NCBI RefSeq assembly: GCF_003606365.2
Contig: NZ_CP031933.2
Coordinates: 1,736,001 to 1,800,000 of the forward strand
DNA from: Companilactobacillus zhachilii
GTDB taxonomy: Bacteria; Bacillota; Bacilli; Lactobacillales; Lactobacillaceae
Direction of reading: 5' to 3'
Length of the DNA stretch: 64,000 bases
Notes under the pieces: generated by a model
Seen by the model: only the letters and a program-made list of their open reading frames with translations
Told to the model about the DNA's origin: nothing
The model's database searches: none
Program-made: the position numbers and the translations under genes
Shown: in pieces, positions 40,713 to 49,739 of the stretch
Layout of the letters: the number at the start of each line of letters is the position of its first letter
Position numbering within the stretch: position 1 is the first letter of the stretch

Positions 40713-42233
40713 TTAAGCATCAACACTAGCGGTCTTTTTACCATGTTTACGTTCATATCTGTCATACAGAATGAAGCCAACAAGTCCGAAGACAACTGGT
40801 CCAATAAGTGTCCAAAGAGCATCTGTGTAAGCACCCTCCATGATTGGTTGGATCACTGTGAAGATAATTGCGAAAGCTAGAACTAAGAAGACAATGGATG
40901 TAACTGTCCACATAGCTTTTTTATTTTTATAGAATAAATATGGTTTTTCAATATCTTTATTCAAGTTAAAGAATGGATATGCCCCTACTAAGAACAAGTA
41001 AGGTACGGTTGTTGAAACGTTGGCCATCAATGTCAAAACATTATAAAGTGCTTTAGCATTTTTACCACCCATATCAACAACTAAAATAAGAACGATAACA
41101 ATAATAGCTTGTACCCACATTGCATAAGCAGGCATACCATGTTTATTTAACTTAGTAACCTTTTCAGGCCAGAAATCTTTTGGTGTACCCAAAACGAAAG
41201 ACTTCAATGGTGAGTAGATCAAAACAAAGAATGCACCCATATAAAGGATGAACATATCAAAACCAGTAAAACGAGCTAGCCATTCACCTAATGAAATAGC
41301 TGCTGCACTTCCTAATCCGATATGAGTACCAAAGGTATAACCAAGGTTACTCATCATAACATAAGTAATATTACCCAAGTTAACGTTACCTTTGGAAACA
41401 ACTGAATTCCAGTTGGCACTCATTGCCCAGCAAAGAATTGTTAGTGAATAAAGCACTGTAATTGCAATTGCTGAAATCAAAACACCACGTGGGAAATCTC
41501 TCTTAGGATTCTTCATACTATCAGTGACACCACCGACAGATTCCATACCACCATATGCAAAGATTGCATAAACGATAAATGAAACCATCCCGATTGGTGA
41601 TGCAAAGGCTGGATTAGCTGAATGAATAAATGTATCTAATCCGTGAATTGGTTCTGCAGTGTGAAAGCCTGACATGAACAAAACTGCCAAGCTCAAAACG
41701 AAGAACAAAACTTGTAAAACAATCATCATAATTCCACCAAAGTTAGAAACTTTAGCGATTTTATCCATACCTTGAGTTGCTGTATAAGTAACAAAGACAA
41801 TCCAAAGTGCAGCTAGAACACCGATAACTTGCGTTGCTGAAAGTCCCAATAAACTCCAAGTTTGCGTTGTATCATGTCCAGCAAACATTGTTGATAGAGG
41901 AATCCAAACTTTTGAAGAAGTTGATACTAGCCAAACTTCCCAAGAAGCTAGCCACATAAATGTACCGATAAAGGCCCATTTAGCACCCACTGCTCCGTCG
42001 ATCCAAGAATAAATTCCACCTTTTGCTTCGTTAAAAGCAGAACCATATTCTGCCATCATAAATCCTGCTGGTAGGAAGAAGAATACCGCAGCGAATACAT
42101 ACCATAAAATACTTGCTAAGCCCATCTGTTCGTAAGCAACAGTTGTGTTAGCGAATCCAAAGATTGCCGTAAAAATCATCATTATTAAACTAAATAATGT
42201 GATTGTTTTTGTCGGCGCATTACCATCATCCAT
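40713..42233 (-). CDS. APC family amino acid permease (YjeM/glutamate-GABA antiporter type)
   Basis: A 506-residue transporter with about 12 to 13 membrane segments. The N-terminus TLFSLIMMIFTAIFGFANTTVAYEQMG and the region GYGSAFNEAKGGIYSW-like (AEYGSAFNEAKGGIYSWIDGAVG) fit the APC superfamily glutamate:GABA antiporter subgroup; FAYGGMESVGGVTDS is the central signature. The substrate is unproven. It lies 44 bp after a C69 dipeptidase gene, so import or exchange of amino acids released by that enzyme is a reasonable inference. Confidence 0.85.
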   Translation of the reverse strand: MDDGNAPTKTITLFSLIMMIFTAIFGFANTTVAYEQMGLASILWYVFAAVFFFLPAGFMMAEYGSAFNEAKGGIYSWIDGAVGAKWAFIGTFMWLASWEVWLVSTSSKVWIPLSTMFAGHDTTQTWSLLGLSATQVIGVLAALWIVFVTYTATQGMDKIAKVSNFGGIMMIVLQVLFFVLSLAVLFMSGFHTAEPIHGLDTFIHSANPAFASPIGMVSFIVYAIFAYGGMESVGGVTDSMKNPKRDFPRGVLISAIAITVLYSLTILCWAMSANWNSVVSKGNVNLGNITYVMMSNLGYTFGTHIGLGSAAAISLGEWLARFTGFDMFILYMGAFFVLIYSPLKSFVLGTPKDFWPEKVTKLNKHGMPAYAMWVQAIIVIVLILVVDMGGKNAKALYNVLTLMANVSTTVPYLFLVGAYPFFNLNKDIEKPYLFYKNKKAMWTVTSIVFLVLAFAIIFTVIQPIMEGAYTDALWTLIGPVVFGLVGFILYDRYERKHGKKTASVDA

Positions 42234-42277
42234 TTTATAAAACCCCTCATTTAATTTTCAATGTACATTTATAATTT

Positions 42278-43708
42278 CTATAAATTCATATCTGTCTTAA
42301 AGTTTAGAGGTGAAAAATCAGTCGAGTCCGTAATTAATTGAGCAATTAGCTCTTTATAGCCATCAAGAGAAATTTTAGCCATTTCAAATGAAGCTTCGGT
42401 TAAATAATTAGGTAATTTATCATCATCTTTGCTCAAGGCTTCCCGATCAAAATCATTTAACTTCTTGCGAAGTGTGATATTGATGTCCTTTTGCTTGGCT
42501 TGGAAATCTTTTCCAAGTTCTTTGTAATGACCATCTAACAAAACTCCGGCCAATTTATAAGTCCAATAAGCTGACTTACTGTCATATGGTAGTTCACCAA
42601 GTTTATACTCATCAGGAGTATCGGTCATCCCCATATAGAATGGCACATAAATACTCTGTGATGCGACACCCATGGCTAACCATTGAACACAGGCAATTTC
42701 AGGGGCCATATTAGGTCTGATCTGCAAGACGTGTGACTCCTGAGTTTTAGCTAAACTAATTGGACGATAACGTTTACTATTAGCTGACTTATTCAAAGGA
42801 TCGAACTCGGTCTTTTGATAATGAGATGCTAAGTAGTCTTGTGCGTCATCAACACTCAACAAGCGATTGGCTTTCTTAATGAATTCCAAATCTTCACTCT
42901 CAGGACTCTCATCTGTCTTACCCGAAAATTCTTGTTGACCCCACCAAACACGGGGCGTGCTGTAAATCTCATCAGATAAATCATGTGTTCCAAAGATTTC
43001 TCTGAAGTTAAAACTATTAGGTCTAGCATTCAAGTGATTCTCAGAAACAAACTTTTGAATATCTTTTTGATATAAGAAGTTGTCTGAATCATTGAAATCA
43101 ATTTCTTGAATTGCTAGTTGGTTGGCTACCACGGCGTAACTATCGTCGGGGATACGTTGCGCTACCCAATAGTGACCTGATCCACTTTCGAAGTACCAAA
43201 CTTCATCTTTATCAGAGAAAAGTACCCCATTAGTTTCACAAGTTCCATAATCTTCAATAATTTTACCTAGTCTTAAAACACCTTCCCGAGCGGTTTTGAC
43301 ATATGGTAAAACAACTGTGATCATAGCTTCTTCGCCAATACCATTTTCATCAAGAGGATCAACGCCTAAGACACGTTGGTTTGAATAAGCACTTTCAGTC
43401 GCACTCATACCAACACCATATTCGTTAAAACCATCCTCTTCAAATAATCCTTCTTTGAAGGTCCATTCAGGAGTGGCAGAATATTTATATCGTATTTTAG
43501 GCAGCTCCATTTGAAAGTCATTGGCTTTAGAAACGAATTTTTGATCATCAGTAAATTCTTTATGTTCATGAATAACAAAGTGCTTGGGCCAAGATGGCTT
43601 GGCGTCTTCGTTTCTTCCGATAATGGTTGAGCCATCAACGGTTGCTTTCTTACCAATTAAAATACTAGTACAAGCTGATAATGAACTTTTGTTATATTCT
43701 AATGCCAT
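42278..43708 (-). CDS. pepD: C69 family dipeptidase
   Basis: A 476-residue N-terminal-nucleophile dipeptidase (PepD family). Translation begins MALEYNKSSLSACTSILIG; Cys13 is the probable nucleophile exposed by removal of a short propeptide, followed by the typical GSTIIGRNEDAKPSWPKHF. NGVLFSDKDEVWYFESGSGHYWVAQRIPDD is another hallmark. It hydrolyses dipeptides in the cytoplasm. It lies between a YbjQ-like gene (8 bp upstream) and an amino acid permease, probably one operon. Confidence 0.92.
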   Translation of the reverse strand: MALEYNKSSLSACTSILIGKKATVDGSTIIGRNEDAKPSWPKHFVIHEHKEFTDDQKFVSKANDFQMELPKIRYKYSATPEWTFKEGLFEEDGFNEYGVGMSATESAYSNQRVLGVDPLDENGIGEEAMITVVLPYVKTAREGVLRLGKIIEDYGTCETNGVLFSDKDEVWYFESGSGHYWVAQRIPDDSYAVVANQLAIQEIDFNDSDNFLYQKDIQKFVSENHLNARPNSFNFREIFGTHDLSDEIYSTPRVWWGQQEFSGKTDESPESEDLEFIKKANRLLSVDDAQDYLASHYQKTEFDPLNKSANSKRYRPISLAKTQESHVLQIRPNMAPEIACVQWLAMGVASQSIYVPFYMGMTDTPDEYKLGELPYDSKSAYWTYKLAGVLLDGHYKELGKDFQAKQKDINITLRKKLNDFDREALSKDDDKLPNYLTEASFEMAKISLDGYKELIAQLITDSTDFSPLNFKTDMNL

Positions 43709-43716
43709 ACAATCAC

Positions 43717-44043
43717 CTACTTAAATTTTACTGCGGTACCATATGCTGCAACTGTCTCCATGTCTGCACTGATAGAATCCGAGTCAAAACGCATCATTAC
43801 CACCGCGTCAGCTCCCATGTCCATGGCATTTTTACGCAAACGCTCAATTGCAATATCACGAGCCTCAGTTAGTAGTTCTGTATAAGCCTTGATCTCTCCA
43901 CCAACAATGTTTTTGAATCCAGCACCGATATTCTTGACGACATTTTTCGACTGAGTTGTTAAACCAAAAACCTCACCGATAATTTCGTAGTCACGTCCTG
44001 GTACATGTTCAGTTGTAGTCACTAATATCTCGCTCTTCTCCAT
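43717..44043 (-). CDS. YbjQ/UPF0145 family protein
   Basis: A 108-residue protein of the UPF0145 (putative heavy-metal-binding) family. The N-terminus [24 protein letters not shown], the middle [30 protein letters not shown] and the C-terminus [10 protein letters not shown] are the complete family pattern. Function is not established. It lies 8 bp before pepD. Confidence 0.88.
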   Translation of the reverse strand: MEKSEILVTTTEHVPGRDYEIIGEVFGLTTQSKNVVKNIGAGFKNIVGGEIKAYTELLTEARDIAIERLRKNAMDMGADAVVMMRFDSDSISADMETVAAYGTAVKFK

Positions 44044-44316
44044 TGATTCACCTCACAAAAATAATTATTTCACTCCATTACATAATGTAACACATTTGCC
44101 CTATATTATGGTCATATCTTGAGAAAATTTGAGCAATAATTTTGACATTTTGTTGGAATTGTAAAATCTGCTGTTTCCTTGTGGTTGTAGGGATAATTGG
44201 TATAGATATTTTTATAAATTTTATAATAATGTCATTAATTGATAAATATCTCTCATGAAGTTTTTATTATATTTTTGCTATACTTAACTTAGATAATTGC
44301 ATTGGAGGTAATCAAT

Positions 44317-44907
44317 TTGAGACATCAAAAAAGAGCTAGTTCGAAACACAAACAAATTTTAACTTTAGCAATTATTGGCTTGCTTTTTTTAATCGTTGGT
44401 TCTTTTGCCCTTTTGTCTTTCAAATCATTTCAAGAGAAAAACAATGAAGTTTCAGTGACGATTAAAATCCCTAAGGAATACACCCAAGCACTAAAACACG
44501 CAAAAAACTATTCAGAAGTTATGTACATGTCTAAAGCCGAAATCTCCAAACAACTAAAAATTGATTACTCAAATAAGGCCACACAATATGCCTTAAAACA
44601 TCTAAAAGTTGACTACAATCGCAACGCCTTAAAAAGGGCACAAGAATACGCTGAATCACAAAACATGTCTCGACAAGCGATTCACAATCAGTTGATCAAC
44701 AAAAATACTTTTTCCGTCAAACAAGCACAGTATGCTGCCGATAACGTCCAAGCTGATTTTAACTATAATGCTTTGGTTACGGCTAGGAAATATCAACGTG
44801 ATCTGGGATTGTCACCAGCTAAGATTCGTGAGATTTTAATCTCTGATGACAATGAAAGTTTCACTCGGGAACAAGCTGATTATGCAATTGAACATTTGAA
44901 TGATTGA
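44317..44907 (+). CDS. Membrane-anchored protein with three Ltp-type repeats
   Basis: A 196-residue protein. I start at TTG 44317 with GGAGG 8 bases upstream. A basic N-terminus and one membrane segment (about residues 19-39) anchor three tandem helical repeats of about 48 residues, each with a core like ALKHAKNYSEVMYMSKAEI..QYALKHL. This is the host cell surface-exposed lipoprotein (Ltp) repeat, known from the phage TP-J34 superinfection exclusion lipoprotein. No lipobox Cys is present, so it is a transmembrane version. A defence role is inference only. Confidence 0.78.
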   Translation: MRHQKRASSKHKQILTLAIIGLLFLIVGSFALLSFKSFQEKNNEVSVTIKIPKEYTQALKHAKNYSEVMYMSKAEISKQLKIDYSNKATQYALKHLKVDYNRNALKRAQEYAESQNMSRQAIHNQLINKNTFSVKQAQYAADNVQADFNYNALVTARKYQRDLGLSPAKIREILISDDNESFTREQADYAIEHLND

Positions 44908-44937
44908 AATAAATTAAATTAATTATTTTGAATGCTA

Positions 44938-44966
44938 TTGACAATATACGTAATCTTTTATAACAT
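44938..44966 (+). promoter_or_regulatory. tRNA-Gln promoter
   Basis: TTGACA and TAACAT are 17 bp apart, ending 11 bp before the tRNA. Confidence 0.7.
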
Positions 44967-44977
44967 TTTACTGTTAA

Positions 44978-45049
44978 TGGGCATTCGCCAAATGGTAAGG
45001 CAGCGGACTCTGAATCCGCAATTTATTGGTTCGAACCCAATATGCCCAA
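44978..45049 (+). tRNA. tRNA-Gln (anticodon CTG)
   Basis: A 72-base cloverleaf, no encoded CCA: acceptor TGGGCAT/ATGCCCA perfect, anticodon stem GCGGA/TCCGC with loop CTCTGAA (anticodon CTG, reads CAG), T arm ATTGG-TTCGAAC-CCAAT, discriminator A. Like the tRNA-Glu at 21015 it is a minor C34 isoacceptor standing alone with its own promoter. Confidence 0.95.
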
Positions 45050-45199
45050 TTGAAGAACTTCTATGTAATCCTATATGTTGCTAAATGGCGGTATATAGGC
45101 ATTCTTACAAATTTAGTTTTCTATGAATATCAATGAAATTCAACCAAACCGGACCCTTAAATGTGTCCTAAAAAAATATTGCGTGGGAGCAAATTTTAA

Positions 45200-45231
45200 G
45201 CTATCAGTCATAACCGACTGGTAGTTTTTTT
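45200..45231 (+). terminator. Terminator downstream of tRNA-Gln
   Basis: Hairpin CTATCAGTC/GACTGGTAG with one wobble and T7. It lies 150 bp past the tRNA; the interval 45050-45199 has no supported gene. Confidence 0.65.
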
Positions 45232-45295
45232 AAATACATAATCAATATTATCAATGTAATACATTATACTAAAAAATAATAAGGGAATTTATGTC

Positions 45296-45421
45296 ATGAA
45301 AAAAACTTATAATGGCAAGCACACAACGATGACTTTAGAAATCAATAAACCAACAAAAGCGTATCAATGGCTAATAATAATTTTATTAATTCTTAGTATG
45401 GTATATTTATTCATAAGATAA
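45296..45421 (+). CDS. Small membrane peptide, 41 residues
   Basis: Reads MKKTYNGKHTTMTLEI then NKPTKAYQW and one membrane segment (about residues 25-40, LIIILLILSMVYLFI) with a C-terminal Arg. AAGGGA lies about 10 bases upstream of the ATG. The next gene, a HicB-like protein, starts 20 bp later with its own strong RBS. I do not recognise it. The combination of a tiny single-span peptide and an antitoxin-like protein resembles toxin-antitoxin layout, but HicA is absent and this is conjecture. Confidence 0.55.
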   Translation: MKKTYNGKHTTMTLEINKPTKAYQWLIIILLILSMVYLFIR

Positions 45422-45441
45422 ACAACATTAGGAGATAAATA

Positions 45442-45714
45442 ATGAAATTAATTTATCCAATAGTAATAACCCAAACTGCTGATAAAGCAGTTCCCTATCT
45501 TGTAGAAATTCCTGATTTCAATGGTAAAACTCAAGGAACCTCTATTTTTAACGCCATTCAGATGGCACGAGATTATATTAATTTGAAAGTAACAGACTTA
45601 GAAGATAATCATAAACCAATACCAGATTCTAATTACTATTTGCCCAGTATAAACAAACCCGATATTGCAACTCTTATTGATGTTGACACTACAAAATATA
45701 GTAAATTCGAATGA
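45442..45714 (+). CDS. HicB-like antitoxin-family protein
   Basis: A 90-residue protein with the HicB partial RNase H-like fold: YPIVITQTADKAVPYLVEIPDFNGKTQGTSIFNAIQMARDYINLKVTDLEDNHKPIPDSN fits the strand-helix pattern and the typical PIP turn. HicB normally neutralises the HicA mRNA interferase; no HicA gene is next to it. It may be a solitary HicB or partner of the small peptide upstream. AGGAG lies 7 bases before the ATG. No C-terminal helix-turn-helix is present. Confidence 0.75.
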   Translation: MKLIYPIVITQTADKAVPYLVEIPDFNGKTQGTSIFNAIQMARDYINLKVTDLEDNHKPIPDSNYYLPSINKPDIATLIDVDTTKYSKFE

Positions 45715-45771
45715 TAGAAACTTTCAGGTATCTTTAAATTGACATAGCCACAAAATTTATATAATATTCTT

Positions 45772-45878
45772 TTTAGGAAAGGACGGATAGACCGTTCGCT
45801 AAGTTTTTAGCTAGTCTACTAACTTGGTTATAAGCATCACAAAAAACCGACACAGTGAAAAACTGCAGTCGGTTTTTT
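45772..45878 (+). ncRNA. Candidate small RNA with three hairpins
   Basis: A promoter-like TTGACA (45739) and TATAAT/TAATAT (45760-45767) precede a 107-base stretch with no reading frame, made of hairpins ACGG-ATAGA-CCGT, GCTAA-GTTT-TTAGC, and an intrinsic terminator with arms AAAAAACCGAC and GTCGGTTTTTT (45841-45878). It lies just after the HicB-like gene. It could be a free small RNA or just an orphan transcript; there is no known family match I can name. Confidence 0.45.
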
Positions 45879-45906
45879 GATTCCAATCGAATTGGACCTT
45901 TTAAAT

Positions 45907-46134
45907 CTATCTAAGTGAAAGCAACAAAATCATCGCAACAATCACAAACAAACAGATTTTCAAATTATGACGATTACGAATTGAAACAATAATTTCTTCA
46001 TCCCCATTAAACAATTGTGTTCTCACTGGCCAGAAAACACGGACAACATATAATAATGCCATGATCAATAATAATACTTCTAAAGTAACTAAAACCATCA
46101 TACAAAGATAACCCCATTCGTTAAGATATTTCAT
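45907..46134 (-). CDS. Small membrane protein, 75 residues
   Basis: Two membrane segments (about residues 12-32 and 56-73) with a basic, polar loop (RTQLFNGDEEIIVSIRNRHNLK). No family recognised. There is no clear ribosome site at the first ATG; an ATG-ATG pair 12 codons in (MMVLVTLEVL) is an alternative start with GGGG upstream. The gene is on the opposite strand to the candidate small RNA and converges on its terminator. Confidence 0.5.
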   Translation of the reverse strand: MKYLNEWGYLCMMVLVTLEVLLLIMALLYVVRVFWPVRTQLFNGDEEIIVSIRNRHNLKICLFVIVAMILLLSLR

Positions 46135-46271
46135 AAGTATAGCTTATTGTTTTTATAATTTTAAGGTTATCTATATTGTTATTTGATATACTCAAAAATA
46201 ATTAATTCAATTCTATCAAGACAAATTAAAAACCACCCTGATTTTCACCAAGATGGTTCCCATTAAACAAA

Positions 46272-46556
46272 CTAATTAATCTTTTTTCCACCCTTATGTT
46301 GTGCATCTAAAATGCTAATCGCCTTATCCAATGACTCAAAAATATCGGTGTTCAACAATTCCATAATTGGACTGAGACGACTATATTCATGTGACATCAA
46401 ATTCTTATTAACTTGTTGATCATTCAAACGGCGCAACTTCAAATTGTAATCCATGAGGGCATTGATACGAATTTTGGCATCATCTAATTCACATAACACA
46501 TCGTCAATTTTGTCTAAATCGTAAGTTCTAGTACCCTTATCAGTTTTATTTTCCAC
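46272..46556 (-). CDS. Hypothetical soluble helical protein
   Basis: About 94 residues, starting at GTG 46556 with AGAGG 8 bases upstream (VENKTDKGTRTYDLDKID). Charged and mostly helical, with a probable coiled coil around LCELDDAKIRINALMDYNLKLRRLND. No family recognised and no neighbour that explains it. Longer in-frame starts exist upstream but without ribosome sites. Confidence 0.55.
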   Translation of the reverse strand: MENKTDKGTRTYDLDKIDDVLCELDDAKIRINALMDYNLKLRRLNDQQVNKNLMSHEYSRLSPIMELLNTDIFESLDKAISILDAQHKGGKKIN

Positions 46557-46863
46557 TGTTTTATCCTCTTTTATATACATTATTTTCAACATGATTCTCT
46601 GAAAAAACTTTAAATCACCATAGCCTCCTCCCACTTTGGTCTACACCATTATTTTAGTATCTTTTACTATTAAAGACAGCATTTTGTCCAAATTGTATAT
46701 ATTATTTTCTTGTATTTTGATAACGAAAGATTAATTAATTCCATTAATATATATTTCATTTATATTTTAGTATATACGAAATATTTTCAGAAATTATCAT
46801 CATGTGTTACACTTATCTAGTTTTTCCAAAACAATAACTTAAAAAGGAGCTATCAATTACCAC

Positions 46864-47778
46864 ATGCATTTATCTACTATTGAGAAACGTAATTATTTGA
46901 TTGGCTTTGTTTTCATAATTTTTATGGTAGCAAGTGCCACATTTCTAAACGATATGGAAATCATTCTTCCAGAAATTGGGGCCTTAACTGCAGGGACTTG
47001 GATTTATCAAAATGGCGGTTGGATCAATCAACCCACGAAAATCTTTTTAGCACCTTCAGGTACGGCTATCATTGGCTTTGTAATCAACCAATTATCTATT
47101 ACGTATGCAGAAAAAGTGTTGTTGGGATTACTGTTGATGCTTATTTTACTACGCGTGCTTCATTCAAACTTAGCACCATCGTTTGCGACCGGGCTACTAC
47201 CTATCATTATTAATGCCACCCACTGGTCATTTATCGTCGCTATTTTATTGTTCACGTCATTTTTGATGATTGGCGTTTTCCTACAAGGTCGTTACAAACA
47301 TACCAATCCCAGTGAACCTATTCGAAATGAACATATGGTTATTTTCACAATTATGGCAATAGTTTGGGTCGGCGCTGTTTGGTTCTTCGGATTCTCACAA
47401 ATGGCCGCTATTCCACCAGTCATGGTTGTTTTCTTCGAAGTTTTGCAAAAAGAGAATTATGGCTGGCGAATGGCAAGTAAACACTTTATTGCACTCGTTG
47501 GAGCTGCCACAATTGGGGTATTAGTTCATTTAGCAATTGCTTCATGGTTACTTTCAGCTATCATTTCATTACCAGTAGTATTTGTTTTATTACAAATCTT
47601 AAAAATCAAATTACCCGCTGCCTTTGCCTTTCCACTTCTAGCTTTAGTTTTACCATCAAGCATGTTTCATATGTTGCCAATCACAGCTATTATCGCTTCA
47701 ACCTTTTTCTTAGGAACAATTGTTTTATTAAAGAAATTTGTGACTCCATATAAAGTAAGTTCAGAAACCAACGACTAA
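46864..47778 (+). CDS. Polytopic membrane protein with duplicated halves
   Basis: A 304-residue protein with about eight to nine membrane segments. The two halves look related: LPEIGALTAGTWIYQN..INQPTKIFLAPSGTAIIGFVIN in the first and IPPVMVVFFEVLQKEN..RMASKHFIALVGAATIGVLVH in the second, a layout reminiscent of the HPP family or FUSC-like proteins. The function is unknown. It ends at a family terminator shared with the convergent dehydrogenase. Confidence 0.7.
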   Translation: MHLSTIEKRNYLIGFVFIIFMVASATFLNDMEIILPEIGALTAGTWIYQNGGWINQPTKIFLAPSGTAIIGFVINQLSITYAEKVLLGLLLMLILLRVLHSNLAPSFATGLLPIIINATHWSFIVAILLFTSFLMIGVFLQGRYKHTNPSEPIRNEHMVIFTIMAIVWVGAVWFFGFSQMAAIPPVMVVFFEVLQKENYGWRMASKHFIALVGAATIGVLVHLAIASWLLSAIISLPVVFVLLQILKIKLPAAFAFPLLALVLPSSMFHMLPITAIIASTFFLGTIVLLKKFVTPYKVSSETND

Positions 47779-47813
47779 AACGTTTTAAGTAAAATATATT
47801 TTTTAGCTAAATT

Positions 47814-47860
47814 AAATGGCTCCAGCAGCAATCCAAAATCGATTACCGCTGGAGCCATTT
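47814..47860. terminator. Bidirectional terminator, AGCTCCAG family copy 3
   Basis: Arms AAATGGCTCCAGCAGC-AATC and GATTACCGCTGGAGCCATTT, between convergent genes. The stem is extended relative to copies 1 and 2. Confidence 0.83.
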
Positions 47861-47884
47861 ATGTTATTTCACTTGTACAGCCAG

Positions 47885-48916
47885 CTATTTTACAATCTCC
47901 AAGTCAATCATCGACTGCGCTGTTGCAATGATGGCAGTCTTAGCTGAACGTGGTTGCCATCCCAACAATAACTTGGCCTTTTCATTACTAGTTTCAGCAT
48001 ATTCATCAACGATTGAAGCTATCATTCGCAATTGGGGTTGGAAAAATGCTGCCGTTTTGACAATAAAGTTTGGTAACAATTTTGTAGGCAACTTTTTCGC
48101 ATACTCTGGAAAAGCCTCTCTTAAAATATCAGCTACTTCCATCATGGACAAAGTTTCACCTGTTGTCGCTAAAAATCTTTCACCATTAGCCTTAGCAGAG
48201 GTCATAGCCAAAATATGTAAACTTGCTACATCTCGAACATCCACATACCCAGAATCTATCTTAGGTAAAGCGTTAATTTTACCTTCTAGCATTTCTTGAA
48301 TTTGAATATTGGAATGTGAATACTTGGCAGAAAGGACTGGTCCCATGACTCCCACAGGATTGACTGCTGCTAATTCTAACCCTTGACCTTCTGTTTTAAT
48401 GAAGTTCCATGCAGCCATTTCTGACATTGTTTTAGACTTTTGATATGGATGAATATTCTCAGCGTTCAAATTAGTCCAATCCTTTTCTGTATAAGGTGTT
48501 GCTCGATTTTTATGGCCAGCAAAAATGGCACCATAAGCCGAAGTCAGAACAACACGTTTTACACCATTATCACGAGCAGCTTTCAAAACTCGTAAAACAC
48601 CATCAACCGCAGGACGAATCATTTCAGCTTCATTTTTAAAATTCAACTTAGGCGTTGGCGAAGCAACATGAATCACGTAACTTGCTCCGGTCATTGTCTC
48701 TTCCCAGTTAGCATCAGAGTTTAGATCAGCCAATGAAAGTGATAAATTGGAAAAGTCAGTGATTCCACCGTTCGTTAACATTTCCTTAACAACTTCTTTT
48801 TTAGTCTGAGAACGGATGGTTGTTCTAACCGCATAGCCCTGTTCGAGTAATTGCAAAATAATATGAATCGCTATGAATCCACTACCACCTGTTACGACAA
48901 CTAATTGTTTTTTCAT
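47885..48916 (-). CDS. NAD(P)-dependent SDR, dihydroflavonol-4-reductase-like
   Basis: A 343-residue extended short-chain dehydrogenase. The cofactor motif is VVTGGSGFIAIHIILQL near the N-terminus and the catalytic YQKSK (YxxxK) is in NIHPYQKSKTMSEMAAW. The arrangement matches cinnamoyl-CoA/dihydroflavonol reductase-like bacterial aldehyde reductases. Start at ATG 48916 (MKKQLVVVTGG), after AGGAG. It is divergent from a TetR-type regulator, which probably controls it. Confidence 0.88.
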   Translation of the reverse strand: MKKQLVVVTGGSGFIAIHIILQLLEQGYAVRTTIRSQTKKEVVKEMLTNGGITDFSNLSLSLADLNSDANWEETMTGASYVIHVASPTPKLNFKNEAEMIRPAVDGVLRVLKAARDNGVKRVVLTSAYGAIFAGHKNRATPYTEKDWTNLNAENIHPYQKSKTMSEMAAWNFIKTEGQGLELAAVNPVGVMGPVLSAKYSHSNIQIQEMLEGKINALPKIDSGYVDVRDVASLHILAMTSAKANGERFLATTGETLSMMEVADILREAFPEYAKKLPTKLLPNFIVKTAAFFQPQLRMIASIVDEYAETSNEKAKLLLGWQPRSAKTAIIATAQSMIDLEIVK

Positions 48917-49047
48917 AATAATCTCCTTGGGAATCATTGATTTATTTAACTAACGTTTCACTTGTAACTCATGTGTTGTATATTAATAGCTAAGTAATCA
49001 ATGCTCAAGTAAATCAGGAGCATCTGTGACAAAAAGGAGAAATTGTA

Positions 49048-49617
49048 ATGGCAGCTACAGATCATTCCCAACAAATCAAACAGGATTCTCAAGAATATTT
49101 AATCACAGCATTATTACAACTACTACAAACAACCAACTTAAATGACATCAAGGTCACACAAGTGGTTAAAAAAGCGGGTGTAAGTCGTATGGCATTTTAT
49201 CGCAACTTTGAAACCTTAGAAGACGTTTTAATTGCTTACTTCAAGCCCAAAATTGATGCTGAATTTAAACTAGTTATCAATCGAGTTCCCCAGAATGAAA
49301 AGATGACTGCTTTAGGAGAATTTTTTTCAGAAATATCAAATACAATGGCTCTAGCAGTTAAAAGAAATTACGAATTTATTATCCAAAATATTTTCAATGA
49401 GAATATGACGAATTTCTACGATGTAGTCCTGAATTGGAATGATTTTTCACCGATTCAACGTAAGTATTGGACTCGCTTTATGAGTGCTGGTGTCTATGCA
49501 ATTTGGCGTGAGTGGCTCGTTGGCGGTCAAAAGGAATCACTTAATGATATCCATACTTTGATTGCCGATTTTCAAACTGCAACTTTAAAAGCTTTGGAAA
49601 ATGAAAAACATAGATAG
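49048..49617 (+). CDS. TetR/AcrR family regulator
   Basis: A 189-residue regulator. The helix-turn-helix is at about residues 15-60 (LITALLQLLQTTNLNDIKVTQVVKKAGVSRMAFYRNFETLEDVL), and the C-terminal domain is of the TetR_C type with WREWLVGGQKES. It is divergent from the SDR gene. In the gap an inverted pair CATTGATT and AATCAATG lies about 50 bp apart, too far for a standard operator, so the binding site is not identified. AAGGAG is upstream of the ATG. Confidence 0.85.
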   Translation: MAATDHSQQIKQDSQEYLITALLQLLQTTNLNDIKVTQVVKKAGVSRMAFYRNFETLEDVLIAYFKPKIDAEFKLVINRVPQNEKMTALGEFFSEISNTMALAVKRNYEFIIQNIFNENMTNFYDVVLNWNDFSPIQRKYWTRFMSAGVYAIWREWLVGGQKESLNDIHTLIADFQTATLKALENEKHR

Positions 49618-49660
49618 CAGATAATGTCGTGTGAATATAACTCAGGAAGTGAATCAAAAT

Positions 49661-49697
49661 AAAAAGCCCCACAACCTAAAATCAGATTGCAGGGCTA
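49661..49697. terminator. Terminator between TetR and GlsB genes
   Basis: Hairpin with base AGCCC/GGGCT and a CAA..TTG inner part, preceded by A5 on the side that serves the minus-strand gene. Moderate support. Confidence 0.55.
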
Positions 49698-49739
49698 TTA
49701 GTTTTAATAATCTAAAGCTAAAATTTTTTGGTTGGTTTT

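Noticed and set aside
45050..45199. Possible phage attachment remnant behind tRNA-Gln
   Set aside because: No duplicated tRNA 3' end, no integrase frame and no direct repeat that I could find; only short meaningless frames.
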